Shown: in pieces, positions 22,081-35,029 of the stretch
Layout: each line of letters opens with the position of its first letter
Position numbering within the stretch: position 1 is the stretch's first letter
DNA from: Carallia brachiata
Taxonomy: Eukaryota > Streptophyta > Magnoliopsida > Malpighiales > Rhizophoraceae
Length of the DNA stretch: 64,000 bases
Reading direction: 5' to 3'
Assembly (NCBI GenBank): GCA_021464245.1
Contig: JADCRB010000038.1
Coordinates: 372,001-436,000 of the forward strand
The notes under the pieces: model-generated
What the model saw: only the letters and a program-made list of their open reading frames with translations
Database searches by the model: none
Told to the model about the DNA's origin: nothing
Position numbers and translations under genes: made by a program

Positions 22081-25000
22081 TTTTTGATGTTATTTATTAT
22101 ATCAATCATTAAATATGGTTATTGTGCTTGTTAAACTTTGGACACCTTTTACTTCATCATATGAAAGAAGTTTAACAAAAATAGGAATCATATTTGATGA
22201 TTGATATAGAAAATGACTTCAAAAAGCAAATATATAACAATTTTTTTATGTGGCACGTAGAATTTTTATAATAAAAATCTGTTCAGGAGACTATATCTTT
22301 GAGAACTTTGGTTTTGTAAAATCTGAAATATAGTAGATTATGTTGACTTGCTTTCTGTATTGGAATTTGAATATTGCTACATGTTCATACATAGTATTTT
22401 GCATTGCATTTGTGTTTGTTATATTTATGAGTAATGATAAATAACTAGCTAGTTTGTTTAACTATTTCTGCTACTTGTGACTATGACGATGGATTACCTG
22501 TCTTATGATTTATGACTGCGTGCATTGGTGGTATCCCATAAAAGTTGTTTTTAGGATCAATTGCTTATGTTTTTGTTTAGGTACAGTTTGTAGAAAAGGC
22601 TATTTCGCTTAGCACTCTCTCTTTCTCCAGCTTCTTCTGTAAATCCCTTTCTCACTCACTCTTACTCTGCCTCGCTACCCTTTTTTTTTTTTTGTAAGTG
22701 CCATGGTTAGCTGCATTACTGTAGATATAGTAAGATTTAAGGTTGGTCATATAATACATGGTCTCTCGTATTTTGATATCTTAGAGTCTAGGCCCTTTAA
22801 TCTTCTTTTTACTCCACATATGGAAGAAGTTTAACATACATAAGAATCATATTTAATAATTGATAAAGTTCATGACATCAAAAATCAAATCTGCAAGTTT
22901 TTTTTTTATGTGGCATATAAAGTTTTCATAATAAAAATCTATTAGAGAGCTTATATATTTGAGAACTTTGATGTTGTAAAATTTGAGATATATTTGCTTC
23001 TGCTGACTTACCTTCTCTATTAGAATATTCATATTGCTACGTGTTTATACATAACATTTTGTATTGCATTTGTGTCTATTATATTTATGGATAATGATAA
23101 ATAACTAGTTAATTTGTTTAACAGTTTTTCTTCTTCTTGCTAGAACGATGGATTCCTTGTATTGTATTGTTGCTTGTGTTTATTTAAAATAAGAACTAAA
23201 AAAAAAAGATTTAATGGAGTATTTCAGAAGGTGTGGTCAAAGATTACAATAAGAAGACTGGGATCTCCATTTTTCACATTTCTTTACTTCCTAGGCTATT
23301 ATAGGATCATTTGACACTTTTTTAAAATCTTTATATGTATACACACATACTGATGCATCTATTCTTGGGTTAGCTGTAAAATATTTGCAAGTTTATATTA
23401 AAGTTAAAATCAAATTCAACACAAATGAAGTTGATTTGATCAATTTCTTGCATGATGGTGTTGCTAATGAAGAATTGCATTACTTGAAATGGTATCTTGA
23501 TTCTAAAATTGCAAGGGATGTCTTCATCAAGTTGCCGTAGATAAGAGAATATTATGTTGTATCTTTCTTCCTTTTGAAATGAACAATAAGTTTTGTTTGT
23601 TATTAAAAAAAAAATGACATACGTTACATGCATTTTTAGACAAAGAGGACAACAGTAGGACGCTATTCAATTTTATTAGAGGCACAACTGTTCAATTTCT
23701 GATTTTTTTAAGAAAATTCTAATGTACTAATTTATTTATATGTTGCATTGAAAAAAGATTTCAAATATTTTGTTAGTAAAAATGTATTATATTATGTTTG
23801 TTTTATAGTTAGGGATTTGTTGATAGCTCCATAGTTCTTGGAAGAGTTGAATTTGAAGAGCGATTTTGATCCGAAAAGAATTTGTATATCTAATGTTGGA
23901 TTACCACACGTCGAAGTATTAAATGTTGACAAATATGATAATGATAACTTTATTCAAGTCTAGAGTTGTTTTCTTATTCATTTTTTCATTATTTTTGTTA
24001 ACTAATGTAAATTGTAATATAATTCTTTTCTTTGCTGTGATAAATTTAAATAAAACATGAAATTTAAAATTTTTGAACAGGCAGTGAAAATGGATTTGTT
24101 ATCCTTTCAAATCATTTGAACGATACTTTAGTTCAAATTTTTTGATGGTGTGAAGATATTGCTCTTAGAAAAAAACTACGAAAGTTTTCAACCTCTTAAC
24201 CCAAAGATAAGACTAGTGGAGTTGATTTTTGAGTCATTAAGTGTTGAGCATATTATCAGTTTGTTACATAATATTATACTATGAATTTATTTTCATGAAG
24301 TATGAAAATTTTCTAAACTTTCTATTCTTTTAGACAAAGTCTCAATGTATTCCTTATGCCTGTAATGTAAGCAAGCTAAAAGAATTTGGAGTAAAATATA
24401 TTTTTCTAAAAGTTAGTGAGAATTGTTTAGGAGTCAATTAGAAGTCAAGAATTGCTACAGATTTAGATCTTTTATTACTTAGGGATGATTACCTATCTCA
24501 CGTAAAAATCCCTTTGAAAACAAGGCTTTTTATGGTTTATTATGCTTAAGCAATTTAGTTCGGTACTTTTTTTTCAAAGAAGAATCTAAAATAAAAAATA
24601 TGTAAGCACAAACCATTATATATTTTCTTTCAAACTTCAAGATTGTTACTGCTTTTTTATTCTTATATTATTATTATTAATATTATTATTATGTACATAA
24701 TTTGGCAATTTAGATCACTACAGATCTTTAAAGATAATTATTATGTTGAACTGTTTGATTGTCTTTAGGCGAAAAGACAGTACATAATCACTTGACAAGA
24801 TGACTGCTATTAGTTAATATTAAAAATTTTTGTATAAGTGAAACATCGTCGGGCTTTTGTTGAAAAACATGATTCTTGCTTTACAAATATTGCTTTGAAT
24901 AGGAGACACTATTCTTACTTTTGGCATTTTAAATGGTTCTAACTTTCAATAACCAATGATGAAAAATGGCAGCTTAATGCTGTTACCAAAATTATTCAAA

Positions 25001-25820
25001 ACACTAGAGTCCTCCTCCTTCAGTTGAATGGTTGGATGCCCTATCTAGATAATCTTCTTTGTTTAGCCATATATGCCACCAGCACCATTGGGAACTAGCT
25101 TTCCGTTAATATTACTCATATATTTCTTTCATTGCTATTGTATGCAAAGAAAGAAAAGTTTCACGAGTCATTCAAAAGAGAGTTCAATGATGCAATGTCG
25201 AGCATTTTTATGGCTTTATTTGAACAGATAAAGATAGTGTCCGTACATATGATGATTTAGATTGTTGTGTGGATTATATAAATATTATATATTGTTTATG
25301 TTGTTATGTGGAATGGAAGCACTAAAAAAGGATAAACAAATGCTAACACTCGATTGAGCCTTTAAAAAGGGTTCTGGAATCCATCGTAGACGGTAAATAA
25401 GTCGTAAATAGAAAACTTTTATTGATAAGTTTCTAAGATTGAATAACTGTTTGAAATTATTAACTCTTAGGCTTACAAATTTTTTTATAATAAATTCTAA
25501 ACTTACCAACTAAGTAAACCTAATGACCAAGTAAAAATTAGAAAAGAAACTAAATCAAGTTATTATATATTTTCCTAGTAGATAATACTTAAGGAACAAG
25601 TATTCTAGAATAATCTCAACTAAAACTCCTAGTTAGTCTAAAATACTCTAAATAAATTTTAAAATTATAATAAATAAAAATTACAACATTAATTGTAGAC
25701 TAACAAAAAAATATCTTTGAAGACGTGTTCTATGTTGTTATATCTATCCACTTAAAAGAAACTCTCCCTCAAGTTGACAACAAGAAACTGATATCTTCCA
25801 TACCACAAGAATAAATACTT
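22081..25820 (+). pseudogene. Block P3: the most complete plus-strand relic
   Basis: This copy retains all parts seen in P0, P1 and P2. It has a leader (22081-23340) and then coding islands FNTNEVDLINFLHDGVANEE then LHYLKWYLDSKIARDVFIKL (about 23417-23535), LNLKSDFDPKRICISNVGLP then HVEVLNVDKYDND (about 23845-23945), and LKEFGVKYIFLKVSENCLGV (24375-24435, stop after). The last islands are EKHDSCFTNIALNRRHYSYF (24858-24915) and QLNAVTKIIQNTRVLLLQLN then GWMPYLDNLLCLAIYATSTI (24970-25090). Introns and stops separate them. I do not recognise the family. The middle region has an LRR-like look. The 3' tail (25385-25820) is shared with 19395-19815. Confidence 0.55.
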
Positions 25821-27240
25821 AGAATAAATTAATGTCTTTAGTGATAGCCAGCAACTTCTCTTTTGAATAATCTTATGATCAATGATGCCGAACAATAATA
25901 AGGTCAAATTGATTTTTTTTTTTCTATTAAAGGATTTACAATCATAAGATTAGTGCTATATAATCAATCGACACTCTTTGTTTCTGAACTTATTCTTTAA
26001 TGACAAGATCATAAATATAGCACCCTTAAAATATTACCATTCTTAAGAAAGAAAATTACTGCAGAACTATCATAATAAATTTTCAGCAACTTGACAATAC
26101 TTGTCAACTAATCCAAGTCTTGAAATAAATTTTCACAGCCATAATACATGAATTGTAGCTTCAAATCATGTCATAAACTTTATTTTAATAATGGATAAAA
26201 TAATTGTAAATAGATTTTCACTTATTTCGACGGTATTAATTCTTTTCTTAGTAGGAACACAATCAAAGGTGAACTTTATGCTATTTAAATATCCAACAAC
26301 ATTTGAATTCGAATATGTGATCATTTTATCAATTCCCGATATGCACACCAATTAATGTGTTTTTTTTAAATCCAAAATAATGCGAGTAGATTCAAGTAAC
26401 TGCATAATCACCAATGCTCATAATTTACTAAAAGGTGGATTCAAGCATAAAACAATTACAGTATATAACAGTCGTCCTTTGATAAATACTATTATACACT
26501 ATCATAAGTAAATACCTAAATAATAACTTTAATAAGTAATTAAATATTTTCAACTAAATATATTGGATATCTTTAGATAAACAAATATACTTAATTAAAA
26601 ATTTAATATGCCTCAATTATCTTATTAATCAGAGAGTAACAATTTACTTTTAGGTAAATCCTAAAGTTTTAATGATTAATAACATTCACTTACCCAATTG
26701 GTTCCTATCATAGGTATTTCTTTAATATTATAGATAAATGATTATTTTGTACATGTTGTTCAATATACTAATTTGGTCACTTTAGTGATTAACAAACTAT
26801 AGTAATAATTCATGCATATCATTAAAATATTTTACTTTGGTCATATTGATAACAACCAAATTACCATAACATATATATATTTTTAAAAAGGTGACAATCA
26901 AACTATAACAATAATATATATGTATATTTTAAAAAATAATCTATTATGCATGAGGTCAATAAAAGGAACATCATTGACTATTTTCAATTACTAGAAATAT
27001 ATGAGTATAAATTAGTGACAAACAGATTAACTCAAAACTTAGCAGAGACTATTTTATATGTCCTTAACAATTAATTCAATTGTTAGTCATCATCATTGGC
27101 TCCACTCTTAATGGCTCCCATTTAACCTTTACCTTATAAAAGGCGAGGATTCTGAATCCATCGGTGACAGTAGTATTAATTGTCTACTAGTCCTTAACAA
27201 TCATCTGGACCAAACATTTAGCGGGTACGATCATTTTTAT
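25821..27240. other. AT-rich intergenic sequence
   Basis: Right of the repeat array. No coding region, RNA gene or clear mobile element was recognised. Short ORFs (for example 26166-26351) lack family features and sit in very AT-rich DNA. Confidence 0.4.
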
Positions 27241-27241
27241 T

Positions 27242-27733
27242 GGATATATATATTTTAAATTTTAAATTTTCACGTTTTTTACATATAAATTATAATTTTT
27301 TTTAAACTTTTATTTGAGTTCTAAATATTTCGATTTTCTATCAAATCAGTTAATCTGTTAATTAAAAGTGATTAATCTATTAAAAGATGATTTTGAACTG
27401 ATAAAAAATTATTTGAGAAAATGTTAGATACATAAATTCAACATTTTTTTTATAAAAGATATACATATTACCTATTTAATTCATGTATTTATTAATTTAA
27501 AAAAAATTAATGTATATTTTATTGATAAAATGATATTTAATTCATTTTTTTGACTTTTTTAATAATTTGAATTAGCTTAAACTTATTTATAAACAAATTG
27601 ATCACTTTTCGTAAATAAAAGGATTAATTTTGTAAAAAAAATTAAAAAGTTTAGAATTTAAATAAAATTTAAAAAAAATTTAAAACTTAAATATAAAAAA
27701 TATAAAAAATTTAAGATTTAAAATATACATATC
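27242..27733. mobile_element. Foldback / Mutator-type MITE
   Basis: The left end GGATATATATATTTTAAAT pairs with the reverse complement of the right end (..ATTTAAAATATACATATCC), and the inverted similarity continues inward for well over 60 bp. The flanks TCATTTTTAT (before) and TCATCTTTTAT (after) resemble a 9-11 bp target-site duplication as left by Mutator-like transposases. There is no coding capacity. Confidence 0.6.
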
Positions 27734-27754
27734 CTCATCTTTTATCTGCCGTCC

Positions 27755-29640
27755 ATTGCAAAGAATTGAATAATTCCTTCTAAATACTTAGGTGGCCTCT
27801 TCTCCCAGAAAGGAATTGACAATTTCTTTACAAAACCGGCGCCAATCCATTAGGCCAACTTTTGTTTCGTTTTTTGTTTGTCTGGAGGTCAATAATTTCG
27901 TCTGGCGTCTAGTGCCAGCCGTTGTCATCTTACGCCTTACTTTTAAAAACTGAAAGAATTGACAATTCCTTAAGCCATGATTTTTTTTAAGCCCTTTAAT
28001 GCACTACGAACAAACTGCCTTCACATTTCATGGCCCTTTAATGTGTGACTTTTGAATCTCGGTTAAAAACTAATAGTCACATCTCACGACCTTTTTTTTT
28101 TTGTTTAATTTTTGTGGCTCTGAACCAAGGGACACAATTGGCCGCCATAATGCCCTCTCGCTAGAAATAGGCGTGAGTTCAAATTTTAATGGTCCATTCC
28201 AATTAAATGTTATCGTTTCCTTAGATACCTGATCTACGACTATCACATACAGATAAAAAACCTTCGGCCGAGCATAACTCATTGTGCCCCTTCATGGTTT
28301 GAATTCCACCAGTCACCATTCTTTATGTGACAAATCTGAAGGTCCAAGTAATATTATCTGTCACCGTAATAACCAAAAGGCTTATTTTGTTTGGTGGGAA
28401 AATACGTTGGTTACATCCCTTTACTTCTGTCAGTATGCCTCTCTCGAACAAGAAAACATCTATTTCCTTCATTCCTTTTACTTTAATGGCTAAAGCCTCC
28501 AATTATTTGACGAACATTTTTTTTCTTTTTATTTTAATAAACCAGCAAAGGTATTTTCTGTCCCAAGTGCCGCAGATCTCTGTGCAAGGAATTTACAATT
28601 CCTTTTTTGATACTGCATCTCTGTTTCTTCTACACCATAATACTAGCATCGGCACGTTGGTTCTGAAAGGCCCTTTAGATTTCATAATGCCCCTACCCAG
28701 ATTTGGGTTGATCTTTAAAAGGACACAACTTTTGTTTTAATGTCACTTAATTATGTAAATGAAACAAGGTTCATAACTGCCAGGCACATTAACTAATCAT
28801 CAAGACAGTGCATGGCCTTGGGTTCAAGGCCAAACGAACAAAATATCAAAAGAATGTCCAGTGGTCGGACAAGAACCACTTTAATTCTTATCCTCCTTGT
28901 GTCTATATAATTATATTTTTAGATTGATTGAAAGTGACGAGAAAGAAAATAAATAAAAAATAATATAATAATAATAATATTATAATTGATAAAAAATTAT
29001 GAAAATAAAAATAATTAGAAAGTTGTGAAAAAAAATAAATAATAATTTATAAAAAAATAAAAATTAATTATTTAAATTGATGAAAAATAAATAAAAAAAA
29101 TTATTATAATAACAATAATATTTTTTGAATTTAATTTTTTTTGTTTTATTTTTTTTCATCATTGCCAAACAAGCTATAAAAGACACCATGCAGACACGTG
29201 GACAGGGATTCTATATAATGTCTTTTGTCCACTGGTTCTTATTCATGAATCGTGAAGAATCTGGTGTCTAAATGCAGTAGTTTCTTAACAACCACTGGTT
29301 TGTTTGTTGTCAAGGAAATTTGTTGCACCAAGAAAGAATCCGACAAAAGAAGGAAAATCTTTACAAAGTAATTCTTTGGGCAAGAATCAACTTAATTCTT
29401 TGGTTCCTGCAGTTGTAGGGTTGTTGTGTTCTTATGACTGCCTTTCAATACTCTAGGAATTTACAATTCCTTGTGCCAGATAATTTTATGGCTACCAGAT
29501 TTTAGTCAATTAGACTTTGACCACCGTTTGGATAACGAGTTAACAATTCTTTTGTTTTCCATTCATAGGTCCTTGAATCAATGATTTTAAATACGAAGTC
29601 CTTTGTTCTAACCTCAAGAAAATAACAATTCCTTTAACAT
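27755..29640. repeat. Cluster of short AAGGAATT-n-AATTCCTT palindromes
   Basis: The same imperfect palindrome recurs at 27761-27779, 27810-27829, 27954-27971, 28586-28604 and 29455-29472, with weaker forms at 29537-29552 and 29617-29634. The best copy is AAGGAATTTACAATTCCTT (28586). GGCCCTTTAATG-like words often lie nearby (28030, 28670, 29650). ORFs in the interval (28284-28740) show no recognised domain. The nature of the region is unknown. Confidence 0.45.
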
Positions 29641-31735
29641 AATCTTTGAAAGGCACCCGTGGCCTTCAATGATCTACGATTTAAACCTTTTAATGTTTCA
29701 AATCATACTAGAAAATATATAAACATGAAACTCAACTATTATTTTAATAGAAAAAACATGAGTTCCTAAACTTTGTTCTGGTACCGCAGGTAAGAGATAA
29801 TTGCAACCATATTTATTAATGAACAATTAAGTATAAAATAACTTAATGATAGATCTTTAAATTTTATATTTTTTTACACATAATTAGAAATAGAATCATA
29901 CCTTAATTTATATAAAATTTGAAGAAATTATAATGCAGAAATTAAAAGAAAATAATTTCTCTCCCTTGACCTCTTTCTTAATGATGGTAAGAACTAATTG
30001 TAATTATATTTTATTTTAACGTCAATAAATTTTTTAGATGTTATTATATGTAAGAGTAGAGAGAGGATCAGAGTCCTCTTCTATATATAAACTTCAAGGG
30101 TTATCTTGAATTAAAACATGACTATTGACTTATAAAAAATTTATGAAGAGTCATATTTTTTACTAACCAATCAAATTTGAGCATTTATATTATTTATTAA
30201 ATTATTTATAATTTTATCAAATAAATTATTATTCGATAAAATACCCTTAAGTTTCGTGTGGAGCAAAATTTGAGGTACAAGTAAATGCACAACTTTCAAG
30301 GGAGTATATTTTTGTACTTTTTTATTTTATTTTATGACCTAAATAGCTAATGAATAATATTAAATATTTTAAAAATCGTATTATGAAATATTTTGAAATA
30401 TATAATTATCGAAAGAATCGTTAATTTATTTCCTTTTTTAATTTGACGGTGTTAAAAAAATTAACAATTCTTTCTATAATTATACATTTTAACATATTTC
30501 ATAACACGATTTTTAATTCTTTGCCCACTGATATTATCACTAAAAAGGATATGGTTGTTTCAATGAGAAAAAAATTAGAAAAAAAAATTGTTTTTCAAAT
30601 ACGCACCCATGATTCGATGACTTTAAAAAAAAAAAAAAGAGTTTCCAAATTGTTTATGTAAACCCTTCCAATGAGAAATTACGTATTAAACTGTGAAATG
30701 ATATATCACAATATTGATATTTTTATATGCTTAGTGAAACTATTCTATAATTATGAAAAAATGTGATCACCGTGCCAAAGTCTTTCTTACTTTGTTATCA
30801 ATCACATTTCAATAAAATTTGTTCATGAGAGCAACTACTATTATGACATTTCAAATAAAAATTAATCTTATCATTAAAATTTTAAATAAACTTTAGGAAT
30901 AACAAAAATTTGATTGATGCACGAAACCTTTTCTTCTCTACTTCAGTACATTAGAGTGATTATTATAAGAACATAATTAAATTATTGAAATTAATTTTAC
31001 GCTTGAAAATCCATATTACATTATTAAAATCTAAGAACATCTTGACAACTGAATTGATCCTCTTACCAGTTAATAAATTTGGAGGAAAATAAGAACTCGT
31101 CAGGTGGAGAAATCACCCTTTCCAATGTCCATGTTTCTAGACTTGCAATCTTAAGGATCATACTTTTATGCTGCAGGGCTAAATACGTCTTCCTTGGGTA
31201 GATTTTTTTTGGTACACAAGAAATGTTAGTTTTTTAATATATATATATATATATATAATAGTTAGCAGTTAATCAATTAACAGTTTAAAAAAACACATAA
31301 AAGGTGAGTTAAAAGAAATTCTACGAGGTACAAGCATCCAACTCACGTAAGTGAAAAATCTTACATGTTGGAAGCATTTAAGGGTGGTGGGTTCACCACT
31401 GCCTTAGAGCAAAACCCCAGAGGCGAACTCGACTAGGCTGAGTGAGTTTAGGAGTAACATTAGTAGACTTTGGTGCTTTCTACATTTGTATAACTGATTG
31501 TGTACTTCAATCTCAGATTAGTGTCATTTACTCGTAGAAACAAAATATATTTTAAAAAAAATTTTTGCTTCAACTTACAAGCTCATAAGCCTACCTCTAC
31601 ATCAAAAGTTTAGGTTCATAATCCCTCACATGACCTCCTGTTAGTAATTCCTATAAGGAAAAAGAAAATGAAGATATAGCTTTCCTTTCTGTGTATATAC
31701 AGTATCGGTGTTGGATGAATTGCAACACAGCAAAG
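29641..31735. other. AT-rich intergenic sequence downstream of SIG1
   Basis: No gene was recognised. It includes an (AT)n microsatellite at about 31237-31257. It also includes a short palindromic GTGGTGGGTTCACCAC segment near 31386 in a patch (31320-31500) that looks repetitive but cannot be assigned. Confidence 0.4.
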
Positions 31736-34700
31736 TTAATGTTTCACTAGCATGGCCTCCATCTTCCTCCTCCTCGCAGCATGTTTTAGCTTCTCTAGAG
31801 CAACAAGCCCGACTTGCCGAACCCTTTCTCTGGACAAACCTATGCTGAAGGGTGATTGCAATGTAAAAGTCAGGCATAAATTGAAGTGCTGACAAACATA
31901 ACCGTGTCTAAAAAAACCAAAGGAATTTGTTGTTGAAGGGTTCTGTTGAAGAGCTATTTATGCATTATAAGGAAGGAAATCATTCAAGCAAGAGTATCTA
32001 CAGCATAAGATTATTATTCACAATTACAAAGAAACAACCAATATTAAAAAACTACTCACCGCTTACTAATTTCCTCCCATGTAAGGCTTTCATTATCCAG
32101 TCCATAGTAAAGACGTATAATCTCCCTTTCTCGTTCTTTAAGGGTCAAATTAATGAGCTTATTTACTTCATCCTGCAAATACATTTTCTGATATTTTAGT
32201 TTTTTTTCTCCCTCTAGTCTAGAATTAGAGTAGAAATAGGAGCAGTTGGCAACGTTGGAAAAAGCACAACTCTTTATTTGAATTGTGTTGTCATGAAGCA
32301 CATTAGTAATAATTCGGAAGTTACTAAAGTAGTCACATAGACTAGTAGATGCTCAGGAAATGAACCTCACTAACTCTTCCAGGAAGCATTGAAAGAGGTT
32401 GACTATATATTTAACTTCTTACCTTAAGTGCCCACTCATCTACTCCATGCCATGGATTGTTCTCAACACAATTGTCTCCAATATACTTCAACAAAAAATG
32501 AAAGAAAAATGAGTGTTAACATGGAAGAAAGAGATGTGTGAAAGTCAATAATATTCCCTTACACGTGACCATTCAAGTCGAGTTTCACTTACACTATGGT
32601 GGGTTTCTCCGGGGAGACCATCCACGGAGATAAATGCTTCCCTATCAAGTGAGTAGACTTTACTAATTGCCTACACAAAATGATATCGTGTGATCAAGTA
32701 AATAGGAATCTAGAGCACTAAATGCAAGGATAAGCACCTTTAGAATATTGGTACCTCTGTAGCATTCCTCACTTTCTTTTGTGACATATTCAGAGACCCT
32801 GCAATTCTCTAAAAAAATGAAAAGATGAAAATGGAAAAACACAATGAGTAGACGGTCAATGGTAAAATATACAGAAATAAAACAAATAGAATAAAACTGT
32901 TTTTATCTCAACAAAATGATAAACTTACATCAATGGAGGGAGTTACTCCTTCCTCTTCTAGTCTAATCGTTGCATTGCGGATCAAGCCTATCCTTTCATG
33001 TAAATAATTAGGCAATCTTAAGGTTCTTGAATAATCAACTAATGCTCTTGAGACACCCTGTCAAAATGGTCATACTTGAGAAGAATCGACAAGGGAAGAA
33101 TCAAATGGAAGTAAAAGAAATAAATGGCAGTAATAATGACATTACACAATGGTCAATGTCAGTATTAAGGGAATCAATTTCTACATCAGCTTGATAAAGG
33201 ACTCTGGAACATTAATCACTATGATACCCCAATATTCCTGATTTCTGTACTGTATTGGCAAGTGCAGAACTTTCAACATTGATATCCACTGTTTTGGCAT
33301 ACGCAAGTTTATAACTGAAAAAGCAAAATTATTATCTCTACCTGACGTATCCACCAATAAACATAAGTTGAAATTTTGAAACCCTTTGAGGAATCAAATT
33401 TCTCAATACCACGCAATAGTCCAATCAGACCTCCCTGCATAAGAAATATTACGAAATGTGCATGTGAGTGAAAAAGAAATGCCATTGTGAGGTATATGAA
33501 TTTGTGTAGGCACCATCATTTTGCAATTAAACCACGTAAACGGTGCCTTACCTGTACAAGGTCAGCCATTTCAGCACCCATGTTAGCATATCTCTGGGCT
33601 ATAGACGTAACTAGACGCACATTGCTCATTGCCAGCTTCTCTCTAGCCAAAGAGCATTCAATCAATTTTGACTCTAACTTGGCACGAGAGATTCTCAGGG
33701 AAGCAGCTAATTGTTCATCAGAAGGCTCACATCCTAATCTCTCCTTCAGCCTGCAATTTCCAAACATTCAAGTATTGTAACGATTAAAAGAAAAAAGGAG
33801 AATAATAACATATGGTAGTAGTTCCAATTTTTGAGAGGCTCAGCGAAACTAGAATGATAGCTGGTTATGCCTTGCAAACATTAGAATGGAAAAAGCTTAC
33901 TTATGCAGAACGTGACAGACAAACCAAAAAAAAAAAAAAATTCAAGAGAGGTACTTCCATGAGCTGAAGTGAAAATGAAATGATATGACATAGTGTGGAT
34001 TTAGGGGGAAAAAAAAGATCTTTTCGTGCTAATAAACAACATTTCTCCTAATGAGAATATGGAGTGGGAGCCATGCAAGAAGAAAAGAGAACCTCTCAGA
34101 ATAATTCTTCAATGTCATCGTTATATTTAATTACAGACTGTTGGGTCTATCTAACAACAGAAAATTTTATCTGTAAGATAGAGCCACTTAAAATGAAGCA
34201 ACACATGGAATGTGCAAATTAATAGCTTTAAGGACTCATAATATCTTTTGAAATACATAAAACCACTTCCTCACCTGGATTTGTGCTCTTCCAACGAAAG
34301 GCCAGCTCTAATTGTCCGAGACAGCCGCACAACTTCCGCATGAGTGAGCAGCTCTTCACTAACTACACCCTTCACGTAACCCTTTAAACGATTCTGCAGC
34401 AACTCTGGTTTTATAGCAAAACTTAGTTGTTTATTGACAGTTGTTTGTGTCATCAGTTTGCTCCTCAAATGTATTCTCCGTTGTCGAGCGGACACCCCGG
34501 AACAGGTGACTGGTATTTTCTCTTTGGTTTTTCTGCTTAGTGCATCACTTGAGACTTCCCTCTCAAATGAAAGGTTCCACTGCTTTTCCAGCATAGATTT
34601 CTGTAGCAGAAGAAGTGCTGCCATTGGATGTTCAAGGTCAGAACTTTCATCTTCTAAGTCATTGGATGTCTTAAACCATGTTGCTGCAGTTGAAGAAGCA

Positions 34701-34948
34701 GAGGCAGCCTCCGTGTGCCCTTTAAGAGCATTAATTGATTGAGTAGATCTAGTGGATGATGGGAAACTGTAGCTATAATTAGATGAATTTTTTCCGAGTA
34801 TCACATTGTTCATCGTGGCAACTTGACAATAGCTTAGTCTATAATCGGTTGTATTGGAGAGCTTGTCTGTAAGGTCAGAATAATAGTAGGAAGAACTCAA
34901 GAGCCTTTTTCCCGTGCTAAGTCCAACAACTGCAGTTGTGGCCATCAT
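31736..34948 (-). CDS. SIG1: Chloroplast RNA polymerase sigma factor SIG1 (SIGA), nine coding exons
   Basis: Nuclear-encoded sigma-70-type factor that directs the plastid-encoded RNA polymerase to chloroplast promoters. Coding exons on minus: 34275-34948, 33552-33750, 33342-33434, 32929-33057, 32755-32808, 32593-32670, 32423-32485, 32060-32172 and 31736-31844. All have GT..AG borders and join in phase to 503 residues, close to the roughly 500 of Arabidopsis SIG1. ATG 34948 is the first ATG in the frame, with a second at 34945. The Ser/Thr-rich N-terminus ([20 protein letters not shown]) fits a plastid transit peptide. Sigma region 2 spans exons 2-4 ([15 protein letters not shown], then [20 protein letters not shown] in exon 3, residues 292-322). 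Region 4 has [13 protein letters not shown] and the [20 protein letters not shown] split by the last intron. It ends LVKH. A TTTCAG acceptor at 35030 suggests a 5' UTR intron. No lesion is visible, so it is probably functional. Confidence 0.95.
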
Positions 34949-35029
34949 ATGGCTTCCTTTCAGGTAGGTGCAAATATCATCACAAGCCTTCAAAGATTGG
35001 ATGAACAAGCTTTGTTTGCAGGGCTTCAA

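Noticed and set aside
28327..28740. 137-codon ORF in the palindrome cluster
   Set aside because: No recognisable domain, overlapped by another ORF in a different frame, and it contains one of the repeated palindromes. No promoter or splice support.
31320..31500. Possible tRNA-derived or 5S-like (Cassandra-type) element
   Set aside because: The palindromic GTGGTGGGTTCACCAC and CGAACTCGA words hinted at pol III boxes, but neither a tRNA fold nor a 5S core could be recognised.
31641..31895. 84-codon minus-strand ORF at the SIG1 end
   Set aside because: Wrong frame over the last SIG1 exon. The correct frame gives the sigma region 4 helix and ends at 31736.
32056..32301. 81-codon minus-strand ORF
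   Set aside because: Only its last part is real (SIG1 exon 8, 32060-32172). The rest is intron read-through.
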